DNA from: Nematostella vectensis
Taxonomy: Eukaryota > Cnidaria > Anthozoa > Actiniaria > Edwardsiidae
Length of the DNA: 64,000 nt
Assembly (NCBI RefSeq): GCF_932526225.1
Contig: NC_064034.1
Coordinates: forward strand, 2,838,001 to 2,902,000
Reading direction: 5' to 3'
Positions 34,101 through 60,732 of this stretch are shown one piece after another. Below the pieces are notes generated by a model, which saw only the letters and a program-made list of their open reading frames with translations, was not told the origin of the DNA and ran no database searches. Every line of letters starts with the position of its first letter. Position 1 is the stretch's first letter. The translations under genes were made by a program, and so were the position numbers.

Positions 34101-35341
34101 TAATTTAATCTGAGGACAATGGTTTCAGAGAATCTCATAGTTTTATGTAAAAGACGGCTCTTATTATCAGATATGACACTAACCCCACTAAATACAAGGC
34201 TACAGGGGTTTCTTTATGCCAAGCACCCTGCTGAACCACCAGCTACTATTTCCTGGGTGCTGGCTACTTTTTTAAAAAGTTTTATTTGAACTAAAAAAAA
34301 AATAATAACTTCCACTTCCTACTTATCAATCTCCACCGCCTACTCTGAAACTTAATGAAACCCCTGAGGCTAGTTACGATTACCACATAATGCAGTCACT
34401 TTCTGTTATGGTATACGAGGAGAGGTGAAAAGGTTTGGCAGATTTTAGAAATATGGGGGACCATATATCTGTTGACAATTTAGGCGCGGATTTCGGATTC
34501 TGACTGCTTTGATGGTCGAATTTTGGATTTTCAATTAATTTCAATAGATGCAGATCTAAAAATATCTGTGGATCCACGGATTTGCCCCGAAAATGTAGCT
34601 GATTGGCTGATTTACATACCCCTATTCACCCCCCCTCCCCCCGTAACAGTACATATGGCCTTTATACAAGGACAGAGGGCCAGTCGTTAGCATACCCATA
34701 CAATTCAGTGATATTATGTTGCGTTCTATACATGACTTGGCCAATGTACTTGAATTGCTCCTATGGATGTTAACACTCACCCAGCACTTGCAGAAGTTGT
34801 GACAGTCGTGGTGGCAGCTGTATCAGCTGTTGCTCCATGACTTTGACTAGAGATCACAGGCTTTATACTATAACATAGGAATATGAACAAATAAGAATCT
34901 TACAAATACAACTCTAAATACTCAAACACCTCTAAAGCAGCAAGGCACAGTAAAATACTGACTAGACAACAGGCCGGCTGAGCGATAGACACTTCTTCTC
35001 TAGAAATATAGAGGTAAGATGGCAAAAGAAAAAATGGTAATTAAGGGATCCCCAGCGAGTAAGCTCACTTAAGATTTTGGTTGAAAAGAATTAAAGCTTT
35101 CTTGAACCAAGACAGAAGTCATATAAAACATTCTACGTCTCTTTCTAGGGTTTTACGTCCTTTCTAACTATTCAAATAGGAAGTATATAGCCCACCTTCC
35201 GGGAAGTTTACTTGTGTTCCGTTTCCAAAAAGGTTTTTTGGTACTTCCTTCGAATTGAACCGTGAGCGGGTCTTGCGCTCTCTCGGCGCAATTGAACTGT
35301 GTTCCAAGCGCTATGACACGATTTTTCGCTGCATCGCTCAT
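28194..35341 (-). CDS. TBC1D22: TBC1D22-type Rab GTPase-activating protein, 13 exons, 554 aa
   Basis: Exons: 35196-35341, 34781-34846, 33012-33361, 32473-32655, 31437-31507, 30772-30900, 30399-30464, 30167-30281, 29837-29943, 29295-29370, 28898-29025, 28568-28663, 28194-28325; all phases close to 555 codons. The N-terminus has the family's KKPFWKR(N) motif, then a low-complexity linker with SFQEFDSKMADAWEESDDD. The TBC domain spans about residues 249-540. Both catalytic fingers are intact: arginine finger IHIDIPR (316-322) and glutamine finger SGYVQG (353-358). C-terminal landmarks are FRWMNNLLMREMPLR, LWDTYL and LLLAEAFRLKYMFADAP. TBC1D22 proteins are Golgi-associated and bind ACBD3 and 14-3-3 in vertebrates. 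The first ATG inside the exon that precedes SDAAKNR is used; an in-frame ATG exists 51 bp upstream (35392). Confidence 0.95.
30448..30539 (-). repeat. 46-bp tandem duplication across the TBC1D22 exon 7 acceptor
   Basis: 30448-30493 and 30494-30539 are near-identical. Each contains, on the minus strand, TTTTTTCTTTACAG|ATTCATATTGATATACC, i.e. polypyrimidine tract, acceptor and the first 17 bases of exon 7. The outer copy is a decoy acceptor. Confidence 0.9.
31287..31392. mobile_element. Hairpin MITE (TIR CTGGGATAT..GGATAATGTCC), copy 1
   Basis: CTGGGATATTGGAGGATAATGTCCGCAGATGAGAAATGG is mirrored by CCATTCCTCATCCTTGGACATTATCC... up to GATATCCCAG. It sits in TBC1D22 intron 5. A second copy is at 43429-43567. 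Directly to its left (31068-31262) another small element begins and ends with TATCCCAGTGA / TACTGGGATATA. Confidence 0.75.
33453..33754. mobile_element. ~300-bp MITE (TIR AGGCCCGTACCCAGG), copy 1
   Basis: Starts CAGGCCCATACCCAGG and ends CCTGGGTACGGGCCTG. The interior has CCTTCGGC-type and C-tract blocks, TTTGTAGACAAAAC and GGTCCACTTTTTCGGATTTC. The same element is at 62440-62741 in the other orientation. Lies in TBC1D22 intron 2. Confidence 0.8.
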
Positions 35342-35699
35342 AGTACCATACATAAAAACATTTGTACAATAAATCCGTAATAAAGTAGTCACTTAATCAT
35401 CACTGAAGTAATAACAGACCATTAGAACAGCGCGTTCGCATTTAGTACTGTTTTGTTGCCATTTTTGGTCTCGAGACACGAATTATAGATCAAGAGCTCT
35501 ACTGCGCATGAGTCGACGATACTGGCGCGCATGCATATGCATGATATCCGCTGATCAAACTGGTGTGCTCGCATGCTCGCCTAAAAACATTCTAACTACT
35601 CAGGGTACACAGGGGGATGCGCAGGGTGCGCGCGAACCTCCCCCCCACCCCCCCCCCCCCCCTTGGCGGCCAAAAAGTGGGCTATTTCTTATTAAGAAA
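35342..35699. promoter_or_regulatory. 5' flank of TBC1D22
   Basis: 358 bp between the TBC1D22 start and the 69-bp array. It includes a CG-containing stretch with GCGCATGAGTCGACG and ATGCATATGCATGAT, then a C-tract at 35640-35661. No TATA box that I would defend. Confidence 0.35.
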
Positions 35700-37268
35700 T
35701 ACCTATGACTGCGTCCATGATGAGTACAGGAGAGCAAAAGGCCAAAGGCGGCAATATATTATGCCTAGGTCACAGCGTGCCGTCCATGATGAGTACAGAA
35801 GAGCAAAAGGCCAAAGGCGGCAATATATCATGCCCAGGTCACAGCGTGCCGTCCATGATGAGTACAGAAGAGCAAAAGGCCAAAGGCGGCAATATATCAT
35901 GCCCAGGTCGCAGCGTGCCGTCCATGATGAGTAAAGGAGAGCAAAAGGCTAAAGGTGGCAATATATCAAGCCCAGGTCACAGCGTGCCGTCCATGATGAG
36001 TACAGGAAAGCAAAAGGCTAAAGGCGGCAATATATTATGCCCAGGTCACAGCGCGCCGTCCATGATGAGTACAGGAGAGCAAAAGGCTAAAGGCAGCAAT
36101 ATATCAAGCCCAGGTCACAGCGTGCCGTCCATGATGAGTACAGGAGAGCAAAAGGCTAAAGGCGGCAATATATCATGCCCGGGTCACAGCGGGCCGTCCA
36201 TGATGAGTACAGGAGAGCAAAAGGCTAAAGGCGGCAATATATCATGCCCAGGTCACAGCGTGCCGTCCATGATGAGTACAGGAGAGCAAAAGGCTAAAGG
36301 CGGCAATATATCAAGCCCAGGTCACAGCGTACCGTCCATGATGAGTACAGGAGAGCAAAAGGCTAAAGGCGGCATTATATCAAGCCCAGGTCACAGCGTG
36401 CCGTCCATGATGAGTACAGGAGGGCAAAAGGCTAAAGGCGGCAATATATCATGCCCGGGTCACAGCGTGCCGTCCATGATGAGTACAGGAGAGCAAAAGG
36501 CTAAAGGCGGCAATATATCATGCCCGGGTCACAGCGTGCCGTCCATGATGAGTACAGGAGCGCAAAAGGCTAAAGGAGGCAATATATCATGCCCGGGTCA
36601 CAGCGTGCCGTCCATGATGAGTACAGGAGAGCAAAAGGCTAAAGGCGGCAATATATCATGCCCAGGTCGCACCGTGCCGTCCATGATGAGTACAGGAGAG
36701 CAAAAGGGCAAAGGCGGCAATATATCATGCCCAGGTCGCAGCGTGCCGTCCATGATGAGTACAGGAGAGCAAAAGGCTAAAGGCGGCAATATATCATGCC
36801 CAGGTCACAGCGTGCCGTCCATGATGAGTACAGGGGAGCAAAAGGCTAAAGGCGGCAATATATCAAGCCCAGGTCACAGCGTGCCGTCCATGATGAGTAC
36901 AGGAGAGAAAAAGGCTAAAGGCGGCAATATATTATGCCTAGGTCACAGCGTGCCGTCCATGATGAGTACAGGAGAGCAAAAGGCTAAAGGCGGCAATATA
37001 TCATGCCCGGGTCACAGCGTGCCGTCCATGATGAGTACAGGAGAGCAAAAGGCTAAAGGCGGCAATATATTATGCCCAGGTCACAGCGTGCCGTCCATGA
37101 TGAGTACAGGGGAGCAAAAGGCTAAAGGCGGCAATATATCAAGCCCAGGTCACAGCGTGCCGTCCATGATGAGTACAGGAGAGAAAAAGGCTAAAGGCGG
37201 TATTATATCAAGCCCAGGTCACAGCGTGCCGTCCATGATGAGTACAGGAGAGCAAAAGGCTAAAGAAA
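35700..37268. repeat. 69-bp minisatellite, left block (~22 copies)
   Basis: The unit GTCCATGATGAGTACAGGAGAGCAAAAGGC(T/C)AAAGGCGGCAATATATCATGCCCAGGTCACAGCGTGCC is repeated with a few percent divergence. Since 69 is divisible by 3 and the unit has no stop in several frames, long open frames arise on both strands (a 524-codon one on the plus strand). These are not evidence of a protein. The block continues at 38146 after a retrotransposon insertion. Confidence 0.95.
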
Positions 37269-37860
37269 AGAAATTGTAATTGATTTCTTGCATTATAATT
37301 CTACGGTTTTAAGCCCCCTCTTAATTGGCGGTTTTGTTATAGAGCGAGTTTCAAGCTATAAGCTATTGGGTGTCTCCATCTCTGATGATCTGTCATGGAA
37401 TTTACATTGCGAAACCATATTCAAGAAAGCAATGAAGCGTCTCTACGGCCTCCGGGTGCTGAAGAAGAGCGGTCTCGCCTCCGAAGACCTGGTCACAGTA
37501 TACTGCTCCATTGTACGCTCAACCCTCGAGTACGCCTCTCCAGCATGGGCCGCGCTGCCGGGTTATCTCAGCGAGCTGCTGGAGTCAGTGCAGAGGAAGG
37601 CCCTGCGCACCATCTTTCCTGGGGTAACTTATAAGGAAGCTCTACTTCGAGCGAGTCTAGAACCATTGTGTGTTAGAAGAGAGGTGGCCTGTAAGTGATT
37701 TGTAACCAGCTGTAAAGCCCGCGGTCTCCTGTCCGGGATCCTTAAGGAGCCGGTGGTGACTGACCTAAAGTACAACCTCAGAGCTGGTTCACAGTCGCGC
37801 CACGCCTCCTCGGGCAGAACTAATAGGTTCAACAATTTTATCACTGTAAAGTACCAATGA
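37266..37860 (+). pseudogene. 5'-truncated non-LTR retrotransposon, RT C-terminal fragment
   Basis: The frame 37288-37698 encodes the end of a CR1/L2/Rex-type ORF2: SYKLLGVSISDDLSWN, then YCSIVRSTLEYASPAW and LESVQRKALRTIFPG. A frameshift or stop at about 37697 separates a last stretch ending near 37860. The catalytic reverse-transcriptase core and the endonuclease are missing, the usual result of 5' truncation on insertion. Together with the (ATTG)n tail it splits the 69-bp minisatellite; AAAG occurs on both sides (37262-37265; 38144-38147). Confidence 0.85.
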
Positions 37861-37946
37861 ATATTGTGTTGCTTGTATTAGTTGCTATTAGTTGATGTTG
37901 CTGTCAAACCTGTAATTCAGTTACGACTGCGAGTGGTTTATTAAAA

Positions 37947-39508
<1,562 letters not shown>

Positions 39509-41088
39509 ATTACCGCACTACTATTATAGCAACACGCTAATTCCCAAGAGACGCAAGCGTGAAAAAGACCCCAATATTCTACAATCTCAGTGAGCGGTAC
39601 TGGCGTAACAGACTGAGAGGGCTGGGATCCTGGTTATTGCCTCCCCATTAATGCACGGGTACCTCAGGTTCCTTTGTATTGTACAGTTCACAAGATAACG
39701 GTGCTGGGGCCGAAATCTTCAGCTTAGCCGTAAAGCTTCAGCTGCCGTACGGCGTTTCAGCGTATGTCTGGAAGTATGGTTTATTTCTTTCTCTCTTTTT
39801 TTCATAAAATCTAAGGAGGTGCGATCCTCGGGCATTGGCTCTACCGTTGTTCTTTTTTTGCTATTATTGATCAGTACTATGGCTTTATCAATTTTCCCTT
39901 TCATTTCTGTTCTCGGTAGAGAAGACTTACTGACGGGTCTGTATAGGATTTGATAGTTTTAAATAGGAGAAGAGGCTTTACGGCCGAGTAAGGGTGCTCG
40001 CGCCTGATCTTGCGCCAACCCCTATGCGCGGGAGTGGGGAGGGGGGTTACTACAATATTAGTTGTGATAGGTAGAGAACGAGCAAAGGGCGAAGCATTGG
40101 GTAAAAGAACTGTGTTATTTAACCTTCGGAGGAAGTTGATAATTACCTGTTGATGTCTTCTTGTTATACCAACGTATGGAATCTTGTTGACTTGCAACGT
40201 GAGCTTGTCAAATCTTGCCTTTTTAAGTGAAGAGGAATCGAGGAAAAGCTAAAGAAAAATTAATTTCCCTCTTATTTTGCGAAATAAGCTAGATTTTAAA
40301 GTAGAAAGTAGGGCATTTTTCTGAACTCTTTGCAATGTATTTTCAAGATCGAAAAGTTGTTTTCCAATTTTTCAATCTTATTCTTCCGAAAAGTAGAATT
40401 GCCGTAACTGGTCACGGGTTTTGAGGCTGCCTTTTTTTCGTCCTTTTGAAAGTCTCGTTGTTAGAATCTTTTCTCGGATTATGCATAATACATTCCTTTG
40501 CTGTGAAATTTGATTTCTTTTCCTTAGGCGGGCGATTGCATGTGTGCTCTTGATTCAGCACAGGGGCGTAGCCAGGGGAGTGGCCAAGGGGCCTCCCCCC
40601 CCTTCTAGCAGCCAAAAATACAGTAAATGTATGAGACATTATATAAAACACAGGAGACAATGCCTTGAAAGGGCCTTTTATGGGCCTCCTCCTGTTAAAA
40701 ATCCTGGCTACGCCGCTGCAGCATCAACAAAATAGGCATAAAAAATAGCTTTCCAAGTATTTTATTTTTGTCACACAATCCTACAAACACCTTAACCGTT
40801 ACCCACAAAACAATACATATTAAGCTTACATAAAAATATTTTATATTCTATGCTTTCCCATTTTCATATTTTCTTAAATTTTAGGTAATCATTAGCAATT
40901 TCTAATAAAATGCAATATTTGTTCTTAATAATTGTTTTCATTCTCAAAAAATATTGAGGCACATAGTAATTAGTTTAGTTTTTTTTTTTGCGTTTCGCGC
41001 TGAATTACAACAGAAAAAACGCGTGGAGTGGAGAAGTGGAGAAGCTTAAATAGACCTTTTTTCAAGTTTATTCGCCAATGCGGAGCCC
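39509..41088. other. Intergenic; holds one MITE
   Basis: No supported coding exon. Contains an A/T-rich 3' flank for the kinase-ApoL gene (minus-strand AATAAA, seen as TTTATT at 41067-41072 and 40761-40766) and the MITE at 40563-40716. Confidence 0.55.
40563..40716. mobile_element. MITE (TIR GGCGTAGCCAGG), ~150 bp
   Basis: Starts GGGGCGTAGCCAGGGGAGTGG and ends ATCCTGGCTACGCCGC; GGGCCTCC/GGAGG blocks are mirrored just inside. The GCGTAGCCAGG tip is common in metazoan MITEs of the hAT/PIF style. Confidence 0.75.
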
Positions 41089-44000
41089 CTACTTCTCTAA
41101 AAAGTGATCGTCTGAGATCGTAAGCTCGCCGTCATCAAACAGAGCATTAATTCTACCGACTTCGTCTTGCTGCACAAACTCGTCCAAATCATCCACCAGC
41201 TCAAACGTGTCATTCGGTGATTTCAGCTGCACTTTGGCCACCTCGGCGACTTTGGCGGTGATGTAGGCCTCTATCAACCCAGGAATCTCATGCTCCTCGG
41301 GACATTGCATCTTACTTCGAATATCTCTGATCCGATCCGCTACTTCTGATGGCGTGTGGTTTTTTATGTCTCTTATAGAGGTTATAAGAAAATAGGCGTC
41401 TATGGGTAAGGCTATGATACTAGTCACAAACCCAGCGATGTGAGTGACACGGGACGCGGCTGACAAAGTGTCAAAGACTGCTGACCCTAGTCTTGAGCTT
41501 GCGGTACCTACTGTTATCACGGATGAGGTTGCAGCTATAACTGCCCCTACCCCCCTCGCGCTACTTTTGACGGGGTGAAGTTGTTCGGTGTCCATGATTT
41601 TCATCCCAGTGATCTTTTGAAAGTGCTTCATGACATCTTCGATGGCTTTGCCCGACAGGTTTGAAGGTTCTTTATCGTCTTCAAAGATCCTGTAAAAAAG
41701 TTAAAAAAAAAAGTCACATGACCTGGGATCGATTGGGAATTCTATATATTTGATGGGAAGTCTATGCATTCGATTTTGAGATTTAATAGGAAGCGTTAAA
41801 ACCTACATCTATTAACGCCACTCTTGTTCCCGTACAAACGACTAAATTATTTCCTTAAAATTGCGACTTATTCCTACCACAAACCTTACCATGCCTCCTT
41901 TTTACCAAGCACCTATCCTAGGAATCCCCAGCCAACCAATCAACACCCCTTGCAAACAGCCCTCAAAATGCTAGCTCACTAATGCTGGACTTGTGAGTTA
42001 GCTTCCTGGGCCGCAAAGTCAAAGAATAGTTGCTTATACCTGTTTACGCTTTTGGTGATCAAGCGATCGAGTTCCTCCAGACTCTGTCTTAGGCCCTCAC
42101 TCTCGGCCTTATCCTCAGCAATCGTATCCTCAACTTTCTTGAACTGCTCACGTGACAACACCACCTCCGTCATCTTAGCGCCAAAAGTAGTTAGACCCCC
42201 AGCAGCGGCCACACTACCGCCCGCTATCATCAGCGGTACCGTGGCGCCAAACGTGAAAAACGAGCCAACGAATCCTCCAATGACTAGACCAGTGGCTACT
42301 ACGGATGTGGATGCACCGGCAGCTGTAGCGATGTTCACGTTGCGGTGATGCTCGTCAAGTTTACTGACCATCTCGTCAAGGTCAAGTTCTTCAAGTTCAC
42401 GAACCGTGCGCCTGCGCACTGGGATCCACGAGTGATAGTCGTCGCAAACGTGTTTTTTCTTGGTTTGGAAATCGAACCGCGTCACTTCTGTACAGTTGCA
42501 GGAACGAAAGTTAATTAATTAAATAAAGCCTATGACACTTGACGATTTTGTACGCTCGTTCGTGGGAAAGAATTTCAATCGCCAGAAGTAAAATGGTATG
42601 ATTGCGGCTTTTTAAACCACCATCCCCCCCTCCTCTCAAAATCCTTGCCATGCATTCACAGGGTAAGGCTAGGACAACGCAATCTGTATGAATTTCGTTC
42701 TAATTACCTGTTATGAGGGTTGGAGAACGCAGTGCCGACACCAGCTCAGCAGCAGTAGGCCGCAAGGTGGGATCTGTCTCCAAGCACTGTAACACTAAGG
42801 CTTTAAGGGGATTGCTCTCTCCAATGGCATATATGTCATCCTTCAGCATAGAATGGGTACTGAATTCTGTACAAGTATGAAAAAAAACAGATGATGTGAT
42901 ACATGTCCACTTTAAACACCAATAATTATAAAAAGAATGAAGAGGGGGTGTCCTTTGCCGTGTGACGTACTAGGATTTGAAAGGCATGTATCATTGGAAA
43001 TTAATAATGATGATTAATGCCAATGTACATTCCCAGGGAAGCATACCATGTGTCTACCACAAAATCCTAAAACATGCCCCCATAACAGTATATTTTTTAC
43101 CACTGTTGGATTAAAAAAAAATTGTCTTTCCCCTTAAAATCCGGATCCAATTAGTGAGAGGGGGGAATATAATATTTTCAACATACCACATCAATTTATT
43201 TCAGGGCTGTTGCAGAAGGTTGTAGGAAAATGGGGGTAGGGGGGAATTTACACCTTCCCATTTCCTGCATTGAACATAAGGCTGTCATGGGTTTCTTATG
43301 TCTTTCACCTCCCCCAGCACAGAAATGCCACCTCCCCGCCGCTCCCTCTCATTATTTACTCTCCTACGCCTCTATGCACTATAAAGTTGACAAGTGTTTC
43401 TATTTGGTAAATAAACCCCTTCTTGCGCCTGGGATATCGGCGGATAATGTCCAAGGATGAGAAATGGTACGAAAAATAAACAATTGGCCGAGAAGCGAAG
43501 CTTCAAGGGCAACTGTAAAATTTGAGGACCATTTCTCATCAGCGGACATTATCCGCCGATATCACAGTGAGCCAAAGAAGGGGTTTATTTATTTTGTATC
43601 CCAGTGACTACACTGAAAATGTGAAAAGTGTCTTCATAGCACGCTGACGAGCGCCACGAGCGCGCGCTGTTATTTTTGCCATTCGCAATTCATAAAAATC
43701 CATGCAACAATCAAAAGAACAAAAACTACAAGTTCAAAACTTGCATTTAAACCACAGGCAGCCCAAGGCTACTGTCAGTGGTTTATAAAGGAATGTATGG
43801 GGGAATTAATATGTTAGCGAACAAATACTTTATCGTGAAAAATAAAACTTTAGACCATGTAATATTGTGTTTGAGTCTTCCTTTATTTCAATTTTGGCGA
43901 TAGAATGTGAGTAGAGCGAGTTTGATAATAATATATATTGTATAAAAATACAGAGAGAGAAACACAATTCGTGGCGGGCTTCAAACTGGCTCTAATGACA

Positions 44001-45447
44001 TTCTATCTGCAAAATTGAAATAAAGACTCAAACACAATATTACATGGTCTAAAGTTTTATTTTTCACGATAAAGTATTTTTTCGCTAACATATAAATTCC
44101 CCCATACATTCCTTTATAAACCACTGACAGTAGCCTTGGGCTGCCTGTGTTTCAACTGATGGATTTTCACCTAGACTGTTTTCTTATTGTTCTGCTGAAA
44201 GCTGGAATAGAAATTGAAGCAAAACTTTTACATTTTCATAGCGTCATTCCCGCGCACTGACATGCACGGGAATGACGCTATGAGCGTGCGCTGTTGTGAA
44301 GTTTTTTGTCATTGCTTTTTCTTTCGCGTTTCAGGATAAATTCTAAAAAGACATATTGATGATAATTCTATAAAAGAAATAAAGCATTCTCTCTGTGCCT
44401 TCATAGCGTTTTGAAAACCTTGGTGTTTGTTTTAGGAGTTATTGAGCAGACGAAAAGTGAGTTTTGACTGCACAAAAATGTTCACAGGACAGATATCACT
44501 TTGGCTGGATGTTATCGACTGATGTTTGTGCCATGAAATTGTGCACGTGACCCTTATTGACCAATGAGCGCGCGCGTGAAAATTCATCACTGGGATATAA
44601 CATCTTGTAACCCAAACACACCTGGGGCCAGTTCCTGAAAAGAGGATTAGCTTTATGCCCAGATTAGAGCAGATTTATGCCTGGATTAGCGCTAATCCTC
44701 TTTTCAGGAACCGGCCCCAGAGCTACATTAAATACATTGAATATATTAACATAATTTACCTCCTTCCCCTGCAAGAGGGTTTTCCATGAAGCCTGGAAGT
44801 CTCCCCAAGATAGTTTCCAGCATAGTCATTCCAAATGAGAAAATATCGATTTCAGGGCCATAGATCGCCGAATTTGTTGCTGCGAAAACAAAGGTCTCTG
44901 GGGCCATGTATTTTTGAGTTCCTGGAACTGGTGATTGAAAAGTATTCATTTTGGCCATTTTTGCTAGACCAACATCGGTGATTTTCGCCGTAATTACTGA
45001 GTCTTTCTTTACTATTAAAATATTCTTCGGGCAAAGGTCTCTGTGAATTGTCGGCTGGATGCGAGTGTGCAAATAATTAAGACCGTTTGCGACGTCTAGC
45101 ATTATTGTAACCACTTCCTCTAGTAACAGTTTCGGTTTCGATTTCGAGTCCTTAATAAATGAAGACAAGTCACAGTCGCACAATTCCGTTATCAAAATGG
45201 GTGGCTTGTTGCCCTCGTAAATAACCGTTATAAGACGTACAACATTCGGGTGGTTTAGTGCCTCGAGTAGCTCGCATTCTCGTCGAAATTTTGCTAAAAG
45301 CGCACCGCGTTCAATCGGACCAGATTCAAGAAGTGTGGGATGAAGTCGTTTCGCCGCCACAAGATTTCCCTCGTATTTCGCTTTATGGACAACGCCGTAG
45401 CTCCCTCTGCCTAGTTCCTCGAGAAAGCGAACATTTCCTTGTCCCAT
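41089..45447 (-). CDS. Protein kinase fused to an apolipoprotein-L-like domain, 4 exons, 631 aa
   Basis: Exons: 44760-45447, 42708-42866, 42040-42487, 41089-41689; phases 1, 1, 2 close to 632 codons. Residues 7-280 form a protein kinase: glycine loop GRGSYGVV (13-20), Lys33 in VAAKRL, catalytic HRDLCPKN (135-142), TDVGLAK (157-163, with Val in place of the DFG Phe), MAPE (181-184) and the C-lobe LVLQCLETDPTLRPTA. Residues ~283-631 resemble apolipoprotein L: a helical lead (LDEHHRNVNIATAAG), a Gly/Ala-rich hydrophobic hairpin (GLVIGGFVGSFFTFGATVP, LMIAGGSVAAAGGL), a long charged helix, a second hydrophobic segment (FVTSIIALPIDAYFLITSI) and DIKNHTPSEVADRIRDI. No signal peptide, so probably cytosolic and membrane-acting. 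Kinase catalysis looks possible. ApoL proteins insert into membranes and act in immunity or lipid handling. Start chosen: the only ATG ahead of the glycine loop. Confidence 0.85.
43429..43567. mobile_element. Hairpin MITE, copy 2 (family of 31287-31392)
   Basis: CTGGGATATCGGCGGATAATGTCC...GGACATTATCCGCCGATATCACAG, in intron 1 of the kinase-ApoL gene. Immediately right, 43598-44602 is bounded by GTATCCCAGTGA and TCACTGGGATATA, a larger relative of the element at 31068-31262. Confidence 0.75.
43753..44149. mobile_element. Foldback element with ~155-bp arms
   Basis: Left arm from CACAGGCAGCCCAAGGCTAC to about 43905 is mirrored by about 43995-44149, ending GTAGCCTTGGGCTGCCTGTG, with only a few differences. 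The ~90-bp middle is unrelated. It is nested inside the larger TATCCCAGTGA-ended element in intron 1 of the kinase-ApoL gene. Confidence 0.85.
44622..44720. mobile_element. 99-bp hairpin MITE
   Basis: CTGGGGCCAGTTCCTGAAAAGAGGATTAG is mirrored by CTAATCCTCTTTTCAGGAACCGGCCCCAG, leaving ~40 bp between. It lies about 40 bp inside the exon 1 donor of the kinase-ApoL gene, so it is present in the pre-mRNA as a stable hairpin next to a splice site. Confidence 0.85.
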
Positions 45448-46010
45448 TTCACTGCCTGCAAAGCTTCAGTCGCATCCAAACATCCCTTCTTTCAGGGGCG
45501 GTAAGGGTTTATTTTCTGTTCTTTCCTTGAAATGGTCGTACGACGATATTATGGCGATCCCTGGTCGTGTTTGGGTCGTAAACAAAATGTAACGCAATCT
45601 TCACTTGTCAGATTGTAACGCAGGCTTTTTTGGTTAGCGAGACTTTTGGCCCCAAGATAGAGCCATGATACATTGATTTCCTTTTGAAAATTTCAAAGAG
45701 AAATAGAACCTCATCGGAGAGATTCATAATGAATTATGGACCTCTGGGAATCCATTCGCAATGAAATATTCATGGCAAAATAACTTGCCAAAAAACATTC
45801 AGCGGTTAATTTCAAACAAGGCACTTCATGTATGCTTAAATTCGACCTCGATCTGAGGGTATCAACTGATTTCAGTATGCTTGAAGTATATAAGCTTTGC
45901 GCGGTACTCTCGTCTCGTGGTGATTAGTCGTCTTCTTCTGGTGAGCTAACTACGTATTTTCCCGCTTCCACTTAATTTCAAGGTGATAGAACAAGTTTAA
46001 GAAAACTAAC
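45448..46010. promoter_or_regulatory. Divergent intergenic promoter (kinase-ApoL / AASS)
   Basis: 563 bp between start codons of two genes on opposite strands. A TATA-like GTATATAAGC at 45887-45896 lies about 115 bp upstream of the AASS ATG and would fit a short 5' UTR. No matching element was identified for the other direction. Confidence 0.5.
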
Positions 46011-59736
<13,726 letters not shown>

Positions 59737-60732
59737 TGAGACCCAAGCGCCGCCAATAGAATGATCCAAGTGACCGCCTCAACATGACCTCCTATCTGGA
59801 CAAACTGACGAGCTTGATCCTGGTCAAATGTAGATTGTCACATCAACTACCCTTTCCCTGTCATGTCTGGGTAAGCGTGGACTACCTGAAGCGAGGGCAG
59901 GGATACTTAGGAAAGTTTAGACGGACTAGCTCCTGGTAGAAAGCATCTTGCCGCCATCTGTCTTCACAAGTCTGGAATAATTGGACACACTAACGGGTCT
60001 GAGACGTTAACGCATTCAAGGCCCAGCGTCTTCAAGCGAAGTGACGTGGGGCTGTCAATAGACTAGTTGAGAAAGATAAGGCTGGGATATATTTTTTTGG
60101 AATATAATTTTTGGTAGATGCAATAGCTGAAGCAAACAATTAAGACATTGTAATATAATGTGTAGATAAGCATAAGTGTTTGAAGAAAGAAGTGTTTTTT
60201 GGAGAATGTTCATTCAAGAAAAATGATTTTTAGAAAATGTCGACTAATCTCGAATTATTGCATGAAGAATTCCCGTGCTTGGGCTGGGCACGCCTTTCAA
60301 CTTTCCCGCGTAAACCGCAGGGTACCCATTTACTGTAAATGCTTGTTTTATCGCCCAGGGCACATTTATTTATCTATTAATTTTGGTTACGATAGGAGCA
60401 CTAATTTGTGATGGAGGTGTGTGTGGGGAGGGGAGTATTTGAAAGGTGCTTATCATTTTTCTAAACGTTTTTCAAGTATTTATTTATTCTAATTGTATCT
60501 CTTTGTCGTTTACCTCGGGAATCACTGGTTGTTTACCATTTGATCGGAAATTCCGGTACTTCTGGTTATTTTGTAAATGGTACATATTCCTCCCACTGGA
60601 AAATTTACGGAAAATGTGGAGTTGCTTGAGAGGTAGTCCACTTTCTCAGGGGATACCAGAAATTCCGGAAAATCGTGTACGATTTGCAGTTTTCAATAGA
60701 ATATTTGACCGAGTCCCCCATCGGCCACTATT

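Noticed and set aside
35705-37279. 524-codon plus-strand frame of MMSTGEQKAKGGN repeats as a protein gene
   Set aside because: Monomer of 69 bp is divisible by 3 and several frames on both strands are open; no splice, start or composition evidence for coding.
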